Assembly (NCBI GenBank): GCA_965243325.1
Contig: CBDEUQ010000003.1
Span: 2,046,001-2,110,000 of the forward strand
DNA length: 64,000 bases
Direction of reading: 5' to 3'
DNA from: JANQOH01 sp965243325
GTDB taxonomy: Bacteria > Pseudomonadota > Alphaproteobacteria > UBA7887
This document shows positions 50,349 through 57,565 of this stretch, in pieces (position 1 is the first letter of the stretch; each line of letters starts with the position of its first letter). The notes under the pieces were generated by a model. The model was given only the letters and a program-made list of their open reading frames with translations, was not told the DNA's origin and ran no database searches. The position numbers were made by a program, and so were the translations under genes.

Positions 50349-50762
50349 ATGCAGCAAGAGCGCGACGATAACGAGCTGCCCGCGGAGCTGATCGAGGACC
50401 TGGCGCGGCTCGACAAGTCCCTGGCGGTGATGACGCCGGCCGTCGATCGGCGCCTGGCCGAGGCGGCGCGGGCTCAATTCGGGGCGCGGCCCGAGCGTCG
50501 TCGCATGACGCCGCGGCGTTGGGCGTTCGCGGGAAGCCTGGCCGCGGGCCTGTCGATCGCGGCGGTCTTGTGGTTGCCGGAAGGCGGCGTCGATCCGACC
50601 CTGCTCGCCGACGATATCGATGGATCGGGGGTCGTCGACATCCGCGACGCCTTTGCGCTCGCCCGCATGGCGGGCGAGGACCGAACGCCGGCGGCGCAAG
50701 AGCGGATCGACGCACTCGCCATGCGCGTCGTGGCCTTGCGCGCCGCGTCGGGACGGTCATGA
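50349..50762 (+). CDS. Single-span membrane protein with anti-sigma-like N-terminus and a dockerin-like loop
   Basis: In this 137-residue protein, residues 1-57 are charged and helical and should be cytoplasmic (ELPAELIEDLARLDKSLAVM). Residues 58-76 form one membrane helix. The outside part holds DDIDGSGVVDIRDAFALAR (residues 88-106), a close match to a type I dockerin calcium-binding loop (DxNxDGxVDxxDAxxL-R). Only one of the two usual dockerin repeats is seen. Placement directly after an ECF sigma gene and the topology suggest an anti-sigma factor whose sensor is the dockerin-like motif. The next gene overlaps by ATGA and could supply the partner. Confidence 0.75.
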   Translation: MQQERDDNELPAELIEDLARLDKSLAVMTPAVDRRLAEAARAQFGARPERRRMTPRRWAFAGSLAAGLSIAAVLWLPEGGVDPTLLADDIDGSGVVDIRDAFALARMAGEDRTPAAQERIDALAMRVVALRAASGRS

Positions 50763-51229
50763 GCAGGCTGTGCTCGATCGTCGGGCTGTGTGTCGTCCTC
50801 TACGTCGCGGCTCTGCCTGCGCCCGTGCGCTCCGACGATGCCGCGGTCCGCTTTGCCGCGCTCGACATCTACATGAACGCGTCCGAACCGTTCGCCGCGT
50901 GGCAGTTCGAGCTCGCTGAAAGGACCGGACAGATGCTCGTCGTCGGGGTCCAGAACGGCGAGAGCGCGGCGTTCGAAGGCGCGCCCTACTACGATCTGGA
51001 GGCCGTGAAGGCGGGCGTCGCCGAACGCATCGTCGTGGCGGATTTCACACTCAAACCGGCCTCCGAGCTGCCGCGCGGACGCGTGCGCATTGCGACCCTG
51101 CACGTCCGGTTGAACGGTCCCTCCGACCCCGAATACGCGTTGCGTCTGATTGCTGCGGCCAATGAAGCGGGCGAACCGATCCCGGCGTCGATCGATCTCG
51201 ATATCCAGATGCGGAGACAGAGCCCATGA
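50759..51229 (+). CDS. Exported protein with cohesin-like beta-strand pattern
   Basis: This 156-residue protein has a clear signal peptide (LCSIVGLCVVLYVAALPAPV, cleavage near RSDDA). The mature part opens VRFAALDIYMNASEPFAAWQ and FELAERTGQMLVVGVQNGES, then VVADFTLKPASELPRGRVRI with LHVRLNG. The pattern of a strand with E/D-PFAAWQF and a later ATLHVRLNG strand resembles cohesin-type modules that bind dockerins, but the match is weak and by eye. It overlaps the preceding (ATGA) and following (ATGA) genes. If cohesin-like, it could bind the dockerin-like loop of the membrane protein before it. Confidence 0.65.
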   Translation: MSRLCSIVGLCVVLYVAALPAPVRSDDAAVRFAALDIYMNASEPFAAWQFELAERTGQMLVVGVQNGESAAFEGAPYYDLEAVKAGVAERIVVADFTLKPASELPRGRVRIATLHVRLNGPSDPEYALRLIAAANEAGEPIPASIDLDIQMRRQSP

Positions 51230-53403
51230 CCGAAGAGAAACGCGGCATTCGCTTCGCGGCCGCCATCGCTGTCTGCGTTGTCGCCCTCGGCGGCGTGCTC
51301 GTCGCTTGCGAGATGGCGGAGCTTTCTGAAACCGAGAAGCAGGCGGCCGGGCTGGCCGCCATGTCGCCGCGACCCGCCCATGTCGAGATCCTGCGGAGCG
51401 TGGGAAGCGTGGGCCGGTCCTCCGGAGACTCGATGGAGTTGCCCGCGTTGGCTCCTGCCGAGGAGCTCTGGATCATCGCGACTCCCGGCACGTCCACTGA
51501 CGATCCGACGTGGATCGAGGAGTCGGCGAGAAACCTGGACACCCGCCCGGGATCGGGAGCGCTGCTCGCGACCGTGATCGCCGATGGCAGGGACATCGCG
51601 GGCGAGCCGGTCGAGGTGCCGTTGCCGCTCACCCATACCGCGGTTCACGCCAAGCTCGTCGGCTATGTCGGCACGGTCGATGTGACCCAGCACTTCGAGA
51701 ACCCGTTCGACGAAAAAATCGAAGCGGTCTATGTGTTTCCGCTGCCGGAGAGGGCCGCGGTCAGCGAGTTCGTGATGACCATCGGCGAGCGCCGCATTCG
51801 CGGCATCCTGAGAGAGCGCGCCGCGGCCGAAGAGATCTATCGGGAAGCGCGTGCCCAGGGCTACCAGGCCAGCCTCCTGACCCAGCATCGCCCGAACGTC
51901 TTCGAGCAGAAGGTCGCCAACATCGAGCCGGGCAACCGGATAGACGTCGACATCCGCTACTTCCACACGCTCGCGTACCGCGACGGCTGGTACTCGTTCG
52001 CGTTTCCGGCGGTGGTCGGCCCACGCTACAACCCGCCGGGATTCGCGGATCCGGTGCAGGCTCTGCCACGATCGCACGTCGAGCCGGTCTCGCAGGGGGC
52101 GGGTGTACGCTACCTGCGGCCCGAGGAGCGTTCGGGCCACGACATCAGCATCACGGTCGAGCTCGACGCCGGCGTCGAGCTCGAGGCCCTGAGAGCGAGT
52201 CACGAGATCAACGAGACCCGGGCGGAGGCTCATACCGCAAGCATAGAACTCGCCAACCGGACGACGATCCCCAACCGGGATTTCGTTCTCGATTTCAAGG
52301 TGGCGGGAGATCGGATCAAGGCGAATCTCCTGACCCATCTGGATCGCGAAAGAGGCGAGGGATACTTCACGATGATGCTCTATCCGCCGAGCGATCTCGA
52401 GGACTTGCAGAGGCATCCCGTGGAGATGGTCTTCGTGGTCGACAGCTCCGGGTCGATGGAAGGGGCGCCGATCAGGCAAGCCAGGGAGGCCATACTCGAG
52501 GCGCTCGATCTTCTCGAACCGACCGATACCTTCCAGATCATCCGCTTCTCCACGGATGCCAGTCAGTTCGGCCGGATCCCGGTGCCGGCGACGCGCGACA
52601 ACCTCGCACGCGCCAATCGCTACGTCCGAGGCCTGCATGCAGACGGCGGCACGGAGATGAACGAGGGCGTCCGGGCCGCGCTTGGCTTCGCACCCGACCC
52701 GGAACGGCTCCGGTTCGTGACGTTTCTGACCGACGGCTACATCGGCAACGAAACCGAGATCATCGGCGAGATCCACAACCTGCTGGGAGAATCGCGGATA
52801 TTCAGCTTCGGCGTGGGCGATTCGGTCAATCGCTACCTGCTGGAGCGCATGGCCGTCATCGGCCGCGGCGCGGTGGCCTACCTCGATCTGGACGATTCCG
52901 GCGGCGAGGTCATGCGGCTCTTCTTCGACCGCATCAGCCATCCCGCGCTCGCCCACCTGGAGATCGACTGGGGCGATATGGCCGTGACCGAGGTCTACCC
53001 GTCGCGCCTGCCCGACCTTTTCGTCGGCAGACCCGTCATTGTGACGGGCAAATACCAAGGCCAACCGGGCGAGCCCATGATGCGCGGCCGTGCCGGAGGA
53101 AAGAGCCTCGAATTCGCTCTGCCGCACGATGTCGGCGAGGACGCGCACGCGTTCATCCCCAGTATCTGGGCTCGGCTGCGCATTGCCGATCTCTCGAATC
53201 GGCAGACCTGGGTTCACGATCCGTATGACGAACTGGGTGGCGCGATCAAGGAGACGGCGCTCGAATACGGCCTCATGTCCAATTACACGGCGTTCGTCGC
53301 CGTCGACGCGAGCGGACGCACGGCCGGCAGACACGGGACCACGGTGCACCAGGCCGTGCCAGTGCCGGAAGGCGTGCGTTACCAGACAGCGGTCGGCGAG
53401 TAA
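51226..53403 (+). CDS. VIT/von Willebrand factor A domain lipoprotein
   Basis: This 725-residue exported protein carries a lipobox (LVAC, Cys28) at the end of its signal segment. A VIT (inter-alpha-trypsin) domain spans about residues 135-270 (LVGYVGTVDVTQHFENPFDE, VFPLPERAAVSEFVMTIGER, EEIYREARAQGYQASLLTQH). The vWA domain starts near residue 398 with an intact MIDAS motif DSSGSM (406-411), a Thr in GGTEMNEG and Asp in FLTDGYIGN. A conserved C-terminal YGLMSNYTAFVAVD segment follows. VIT-vWA proteins are thought to act in adhesion or protein-protein contacts requiring divalent cations. It is the last gene of the sigma-factor operon. Confidence 0.9.
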   Translation: MTEEKRGIRFAAAIAVCVVALGGVLVACEMAELSETEKQAAGLAAMSPRPAHVEILRSVGSVGRSSGDSMELPALAPAEELWIIATPGTSTDDPTWIEESARNLDTRPGSGALLATVIADGRDIAGEPVEVPLPLTHTAVHAKLVGYVGTVDVTQHFENPFDEKIEAVYVFPLPERAAVSEFVMTIGERRIRGILRERAAAEEIYREARAQGYQASLLTQHRPNVFEQKVANIEPGNRIDVDIRYFHTLAYRDGWYSFAFPAVVGPRYNPPGFADPVQALPRSHVEPVSQGAGVRYLRPEERSGHDISITVELDAGVELEALRASHEINETRAEAHTASIELANRTTIPNRDFVLDFKVAGDRIKANLLTHLDRERGEGYFTMMLYPPSDLEDLQRHPVEMVFVVDSSGSMEGAPIRQAREAILEALDLLEPTDTFQIIRFSTDASQFGRIPVPATRDNLARANRYVRGLHADGGTEMNEGVRAALGFAPDPERLRFVTFLTDGYIGNETEIIGEIHNLLGESRIFSFGVGDSVNRYLLERMAVIGRGAVAYLDLDDSGGEVMRLFFDRISHPALAHLEIDWGDMAVTEVYPSRLPDLFVGRPVIVTGKYQGQPGEPMMRGRAGGKSLEFALPHDVGEDAHAFIPSIWARLRIADLSNRQTWVHDPYDELGGAIKETALEYGLMSNYTAFVAVDASGRTAGRHGTTVHQAVPVPEGVRYQTAVGE

Positions 53404-53405
53404 GG

Positions 53406-53420
53406 GTCCGGAACCCGGAC
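53406..53420 (+). terminator. Hairpin after the VIT-vWA gene, weak terminator candidate
   Basis: GTCCGG-AAC-CCGGAC gives a perfect 6-bp stem with a 3-base loop two bases past the stop codon. A T-rich stretch (TTGTTTT) lies about 14 bases further, too far for a classical intrinsic terminator. It may still end the operon together with Rho. Confidence 0.3.
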
Positions 53421-53540
53421 AGCCACGCGTGTCTTGTTTTCGTGCAAATGTGGGAACCAGTAGCTGCGTTGGCGGCGGCCTGGCAATCGTGTCCCTTCCA
53501 GGGCGACGGGGTGACACCGACGTTTGCCGTGGAGACGATC

Positions 53541-53975
53541 ATGAGCAGAGTTGCAAGGACCGTCATGTTGGGCGGTCTTTTCCTGTCCCTGTTATTGGCC
53601 GCCTCCGTGTTGATTCTCCCTCTGACACCATGGCATCGCGTCAATCCAGACTATCTGAGCGTCAGTGAAGTCTGTCGGCGTTGGGGAGAGCGGCCACTCG
53701 ACATTGCGGAGTTCCGGGCTGCCGAAGAGGACGAGTCCGTGCGCGCCGCCATGGCTTGCTCTCTGCTCAAGAACCAGGACGATTTTTTCGGAATGCACCA
53801 TCTGGAGGTCAGCCCGCTCTTCGGAAACTTCAGCGGCTACTACTACACCGAGTTGTACCCCACGTACCTGATTGAGGTCGCGGAAACCACGAATCAGGAC
53901 ACTTGGCAGATCGTATTTCTCCTTGGCCGCGACCGGACGGTGTCCGAAGTCGTCGTTCACAAGAACTGTTGCTGA
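53541..53975 (+). CDS. Hypothetical membrane or exported protein
   Basis: This 144-residue protein has one N-terminal hydrophobic segment (TVMLGGLFLSLLLAASVLIL). The remainder is mixed and ends in two cysteines (HKNCC) with a third inside (RAAMACSLLKNQ). Notable features are an aromatic patch FSGYYYTELYPTYLIEVAE and a strand-rich C-terminal third. ATG 53541 follows GGAGACGATC. No family is recognised. Lower GC and position between the vWA operon and an ankyrin gene suggest accessory DNA. Confidence 0.65.
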   Translation: MSRVARTVMLGGLFLSLLLAASVLILPLTPWHRVNPDYLSVSEVCRRWGERPLDIAEFRAAEEDESVRAAMACSLLKNQDDFFGMHHLEVSPLFGNFSGYYYTELYPTYLIEVAETTNQDTWQIVFLLGRDRTVSEVVVHKNCC

Positions 53976-54115
53976 TGCGAAGACATTCTTTCCGTGGTTG
54001 GACGATGATCCCCGGCGCGCCGCGATCCGCTGGTCACGTACGTAAATCCCAATCCATTGGCACGGAAGCATTGATTGTCGCTCCGCACGCCGATAACCGT
54101 TGGAGGGTGTGACCG

Positions 54116-55603
54116 ATGACTGAGTCTGGCCTCGTCATATGGAACCCGAAGACGGGGGTACGAATTCCAGGAGGCTGTGATCTGCGGTCATCGGCCGGCA
54201 GATTGAGGCTTCTTCTCGGTGTCACGCCTCGCGGGCGACCTTGGAGACGCACGGGGACGGTGTCGGCTACAATCCCGGCCTTCATCCGGCTGTTCGCCAT
54301 CCTGCTGGCGTTGCCCACCCTGTTGCACTCGCTGCCGGCTAACGCTCGCAGCATCATGAGTACGGAGGGCTGGACCGACCTGCATCACGCTGCGCACGGT
54401 GGGCATCGGGAGGCGGTCGAAGAACTGATTTCCGCCGGCGCCGAATTGAACACCCGCAGAGCCATGAGTACGGCCGGCTGGACCGACCTGCATCACGCTG
54501 CGTACGGTGGACATCGGGAGGCGGTCGAAGAACTGATTTCCACCGGCGCCGAATTGAACGCCCGCAGCGCGTTCGGCCGTACACCGCTTCACGCTGCGGC
54601 GCGCGGGAACGAACCCGGCGTCGCCGAGTTGTTGTTGACCGCCGGCGCCGATGTGGATGCCAAGGGTAACGACGGCAAGACGCCGTTGCATGTTGCGGCA
54701 AATTGGAATTCGGAACGCGTTGTAGACGAATTGATCGCGGGCGGCGCGGACGTTGAAGCCAGGGACGATTCCGGGTGGACGGCGCTGCACCATACGACAA
54801 GACTGGATGCCCACGCGGTCGCATCGAAGTTGATTGCGGCCGGCGCCAGTGTTGATCCTTTGGCCCCCTACGAGTACCGCCGCGGCGTCGTGACACCGCT
54901 GCATCTTGCGAACAGCGGTGTCGCCGTGGTGCTGATTGCCGCTGGTGCCGACATTCATGTCCGAGACGGTGACGGCCTCACGGCGTTGCACCACGCGGCC
55001 GACAGAGCCCGAACTCGAGTCGTTGCTGCATTGATCGCGGCCGGCGCCGAGATCAACGCCAGAGACAGCGACGGTCTCTGGACGCCCCTGCACTATGCGA
55101 CGGCCGGTAGAAGAACCGTATCGCTCGAGACGATATCGACATTGCTGGCGGCCGGGGCGGAGGTCAACGCGAGTGGCCGGGATCTGGGGACGCCGCTTCA
55201 CTACGCGGTGAGGGACGGTTTCGATCCAGCCCCCGCCGCGGCGATCGCCGCGCTGATCGCCGCCGGGGCCGAGGTCAACGCTGTAGACGGCAACAACCTG
55301 ACACCACTGCATGTCGCCGCCAGTGTTGGGGTTTTGCCGCTCGTCGTGACACTGATTTCCGCCGGTGCCGACGTCAACGCCAGAGGTCACCATGGCTGGA
55401 CGCCGCTGCACTTCGCGACCGCTCTGGACCGCCATCAAATTGCAGTGAATTTGATTTCCGCCGGTGCTGACCCCGATGCCAGAGACGACGATGGCTTGAG
55501 GCCTTTGGACCTGCGGGGCGAGTCGCAGCATTTTCGGGACATCCTGTGCGGTAGCGATGCCGAAACCAGGGGCTCGATCTGTTGGCCCGACGCTTGGCGG
55601 TAG
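54116..55603 (+). CDS. Ankyrin-repeat protein, probably exported
   Basis: This protein of up to 495 residues has about eleven ankyrin repeats from about residue 80 to the end, each with a variant of G-x-TPLHxAA...V-x-x-LIAAGAdVNARD (for example GRTPLHAAARGNEPGVAELL; GLTALHHAADRARTRVVAAL). Before the repeats a hydrophobic segment (FIRLFAILLALPTLLHSLPA) looks like a signal peptide. ATG 54116 has a GGAGGG site but puts 60 residues ahead of that segment; GTG 54260 would give a normal signal peptide and is an alternative. The first two repeats are a recent duplication at DNA level. It may mediate protein contacts in the periplasm or outside; partner unknown. Confidence 0.82.
   Translation: MTESGLVIWNPKTGVRIPGGCDLRSSAGRLRLLLGVTPRGRPWRRTGTVSATIPAFIRLFAILLALPTLLHSLPANARSIMSTEGWTDLHHAAHGGHREAVEELISAGAELNTRRAMSTAGWTDLHHAAYGGHREAVEELISTGAELNARSAFGRTPLHAAARGNEPGVAELLLTAGADVDAKGNDGKTPLHVAANWNSERVVDELIAGGADVEARDDSGWTALHHTTRLDAHAVASKLIAAGASVDPLAPYEYRRGVVTPLHLANSGVAVVLIAAGADIHVRDGDGLTALHHAADRARTRVVAALIAAGAEINARDSDGLWTPLHYATAGRRTVSLETISTLLAAGAEVNASGRDLGTPLHYAVRDGFDPAPAAAIAALIAAGAEVNAVDGNNLTPLHVAASVGVLPLVVTLISAGADVNARGHHGWTPLHFATALDRHQIAVNLISAGADPDARDDDGLRPLDLRGESQHFRDILCGSDAETRGSICWPDAWR
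54356..54571 (+). repeat. Tandem 108-bp duplication inside the ankyrin gene
   Basis: Bases 54356-54463 and 54464-54571 are direct copies differing at about 8 of 108 positions. Each encodes 36 residues starting MSTxGWTDLHHAA and ending at AELNxRxA. The other repeats of the gene are far more diverged, so this is a recent in-frame duplication of one ankyrin unit. Confidence 0.9.
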
Positions 55604-56268
55604 TGCAGTGGTGCCGCATTCACGCCGTTAACGGTCAGGCCGTCATGGAGGGCGGGAACTTGCCCATGGTGGGGTCGTTGAAGAACCTGATTTTCGTTCG
55701 AGGCGCGAGCGATATCGAATAGCGGCGGTCGTCCCGAAGCCGGTTCGGTATGTGTGGGCGTGATGAACGCACAGTGGGGCCTGATCCACGGTCCGAGATG
55801 CCCGGGTGCCAGGATGGCATGAAGAGCGGTGGCCAGCCGCTCGGGATTGCTCGCCGCGGTCGCGAGACAGGCTTGGATCTTTATGTTGGCGAGGCCGCGG
55901 GGATCGTCGGCGATGCGTTGCCCATCGCACGATACGCTGCGTCGTGAGACGCCGCCGGCGGTCGGGGGAGCGTTCATCGCCTGTCGCCGTATCGAGACGG
56001 CAGCCAACCCGACGGCGGCGAACGCAGTGCGGCGTCCGTCCGCGTTGAAGAGGCCCGGCGTCCGTGACCCACTGCGCTTGTATGCTGCACCCGACAGGAA
56101 GAAGCCACGAGATGTCGGCCCGAAAGAGCCGTGCCCGGGCAAGCCGTTTATCGATACGGGCGGTCCGCCGCGCTCGACGTCGGTCAGGATTTCGGCGCCG
56201 AATGACACTTGACGCATCGGGCGAATCTGCGCGGGAATTCTGACCCGGAAACGAATTCGGAGGCCACC
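55604..56268. other. Gene-poor region between the ankyrin gene and the enolase-family gene
   Basis: About 665 bp without an intact gene. The left half holds the degenerate transposase piece on the minus strand. In the right half no frame with recognisable sequence was found. Composition is less GC-rich than the following gene. It probably marks the right border of the accessory segment 46728-56268. Confidence 0.55.
55660..55930 (-). pseudogene. Degenerate transposase C-terminal remnant (IS1182/IS5-like DDE)
   Basis: On the minus strand a frame reads DDPRGLANIKIQACLATAAS followed by NPERLATAL, close to the GLAK-x-x-IQALLTA-x-x-NLKRL motif that ends many IS1182/IS5-type transposases. A shifted frame continues toward APRTKIRFFNDP, like the usual phenylalanine-rich end. 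Frames do not connect, and the catalytic part is missing. The call is by motif memory and tentative. Confidence 0.4.
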
Positions 56269-57465
56269 GTGAAGATCACTGCCGTCGAAACCCTGCACGC
56301 CGATGCCGGCTGGCGCAATTTCTCGTTTTGCAAGATCGTCGCCGACAACGGTCTGGTGGGCTGGAGCGAATATCAGGAGGGGTTCGGCTCGCCCGGCGTG
56401 ACCGCGGCGATCCAGTCGCTCGCGTCGCAGGTCGTCGGCGAGGACGCGCGTGCCCCGGAGCGCATCTACTGGCGGCTCTACGCGGCCACCCGCCCGGCCG
56501 CGGGCGGCGTCGTCGGACAGGCCATCGGCGCCATCGAGAACGCCCTGCTCGACGTCAAGGCGAAGCACTACGGCGTGCCGGTCTACGAGTTGCTCGGCGG
56601 TGCCGTCCGCGACCGCGTGCGGGTCTACTGGTCGCACTGCGGCACCTACCGCCTTCAGAACCCGGAGGTGCACGACACGCCGCCGCTGACCTCGCTCGAC
56701 GACGTGCGCGCGCAGGGGCGCGAGGTGCGCGAGGCCGGCTTCACGGGGCTCAAGACCAACGTCTTCCTGTTCGACGGCGAGCCGCGGCTGTGGGCGCCCG
56801 GGTTCAACATGCCGGGCGACAAGCCCGACCTCAACGTCGAACGCGGGACGATCATGGCGCTGAAGGCGCAGATCGAGGCCTTCCGCGAGGGCGCCGGACC
56901 CGACATGGATATCCTGCTCGACCTCAACTTCAACTTCCGCACCGAAGGGCTGCTGCAGATCGTCGACGCGCTCGATCCCTACAAGCTGTTCTGGTACGAG
57001 ATCGATTCCTACGACGCCGTCGCGCTGGCCGAGGTCCGCCGCGCCTCGCGCACGCCCATCGCCGGTTGCGAGACGCTGATCGGTCTGCGCGAGTTCAACC
57101 CCTACTTCGCCTCCCGGTCGGTCGACGTGGCGATCATCGACGCGGTGTGGAACGGCGTCGCCCAGTCGATGAAGATCGCCGCCACGGCGGAAGCCAGCGA
57201 GATCAACATCGCGCCGCACAACTTCTACGGGCACCTGTGCTCGATGATGAACGCGCACTTCGCCGCCGCGGTGCCGAACCTGCGCATCATGGAGATCGAC
57301 ATCGACCAGGTGCCGTGGCGCGACGCGCTGTTCACGTACGTCCCGCAGTTCGAGGACGGCCATATCGTCATCCCCGACACGCCGGGATGGGGCTGCGAGC
57401 CCGACGAGACGGCCCTTGCCGCGCATCCGCCAAAGGCGGTGCGCGGCATCACGCACCGCCGCTGA
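56269..57465 (+). CDS. Mandelate racemase/muconate lactonizing-type enolase-superfamily enzyme
   Basis: This 398-residue enzyme abstracts a proton alpha to a carboxylate and usually dehydrates or racemises sugar acids. It has the capping-domain part ENALLDVKAKHYGVPVYELL, Lys in FTGLKTNVFLF, metal ligands Asp (ILLDLNFNF), Glu (LFWYEIDSYD) and Glu (IAGCETLIGLREF), and a His-containing end of barrel (EINIAPHNFYGHLCSMMNAH). GTG 56269 lies behind CGGAGGCC. The D-galactonate/L-fuconate dehydratase-like subgroup is plausible, but the Lys-x-x/His pairing does not fix substrate. Neighbours on either side are unrelated. Confidence 0.88.
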   Translation: MKITAVETLHADAGWRNFSFCKIVADNGLVGWSEYQEGFGSPGVTAAIQSLASQVVGEDARAPERIYWRLYAATRPAAGGVVGQAIGAIENALLDVKAKHYGVPVYELLGGAVRDRVRVYWSHCGTYRLQNPEVHDTPPLTSLDDVRAQGREVREAGFTGLKTNVFLFDGEPRLWAPGFNMPGDKPDLNVERGTIMALKAQIEAFREGAGPDMDILLDLNFNFRTEGLLQIVDALDPYKLFWYEIDSYDAVALAEVRRASRTPIAGCETLIGLREFNPYFASRSVDVAIIDAVWNGVAQSMKIAATAEASEINIAPHNFYGHLCSMMNAHFAAAVPNLRIMEIDIDQVPWRDALFTYVPQFEDGHIVIPDTPGWGCEPDETALAAHPPKAVRGITHRR

Positions 57466-57565
57466 TCGGTGAGGAACCTATGGAGAACAAATTCTTGACC
57501 GGCCGCGCCGCCGGCCATAGTCTCCATGGTCTCGGAAGTCTTCACACCATGTCCCGCGAGGCGTC

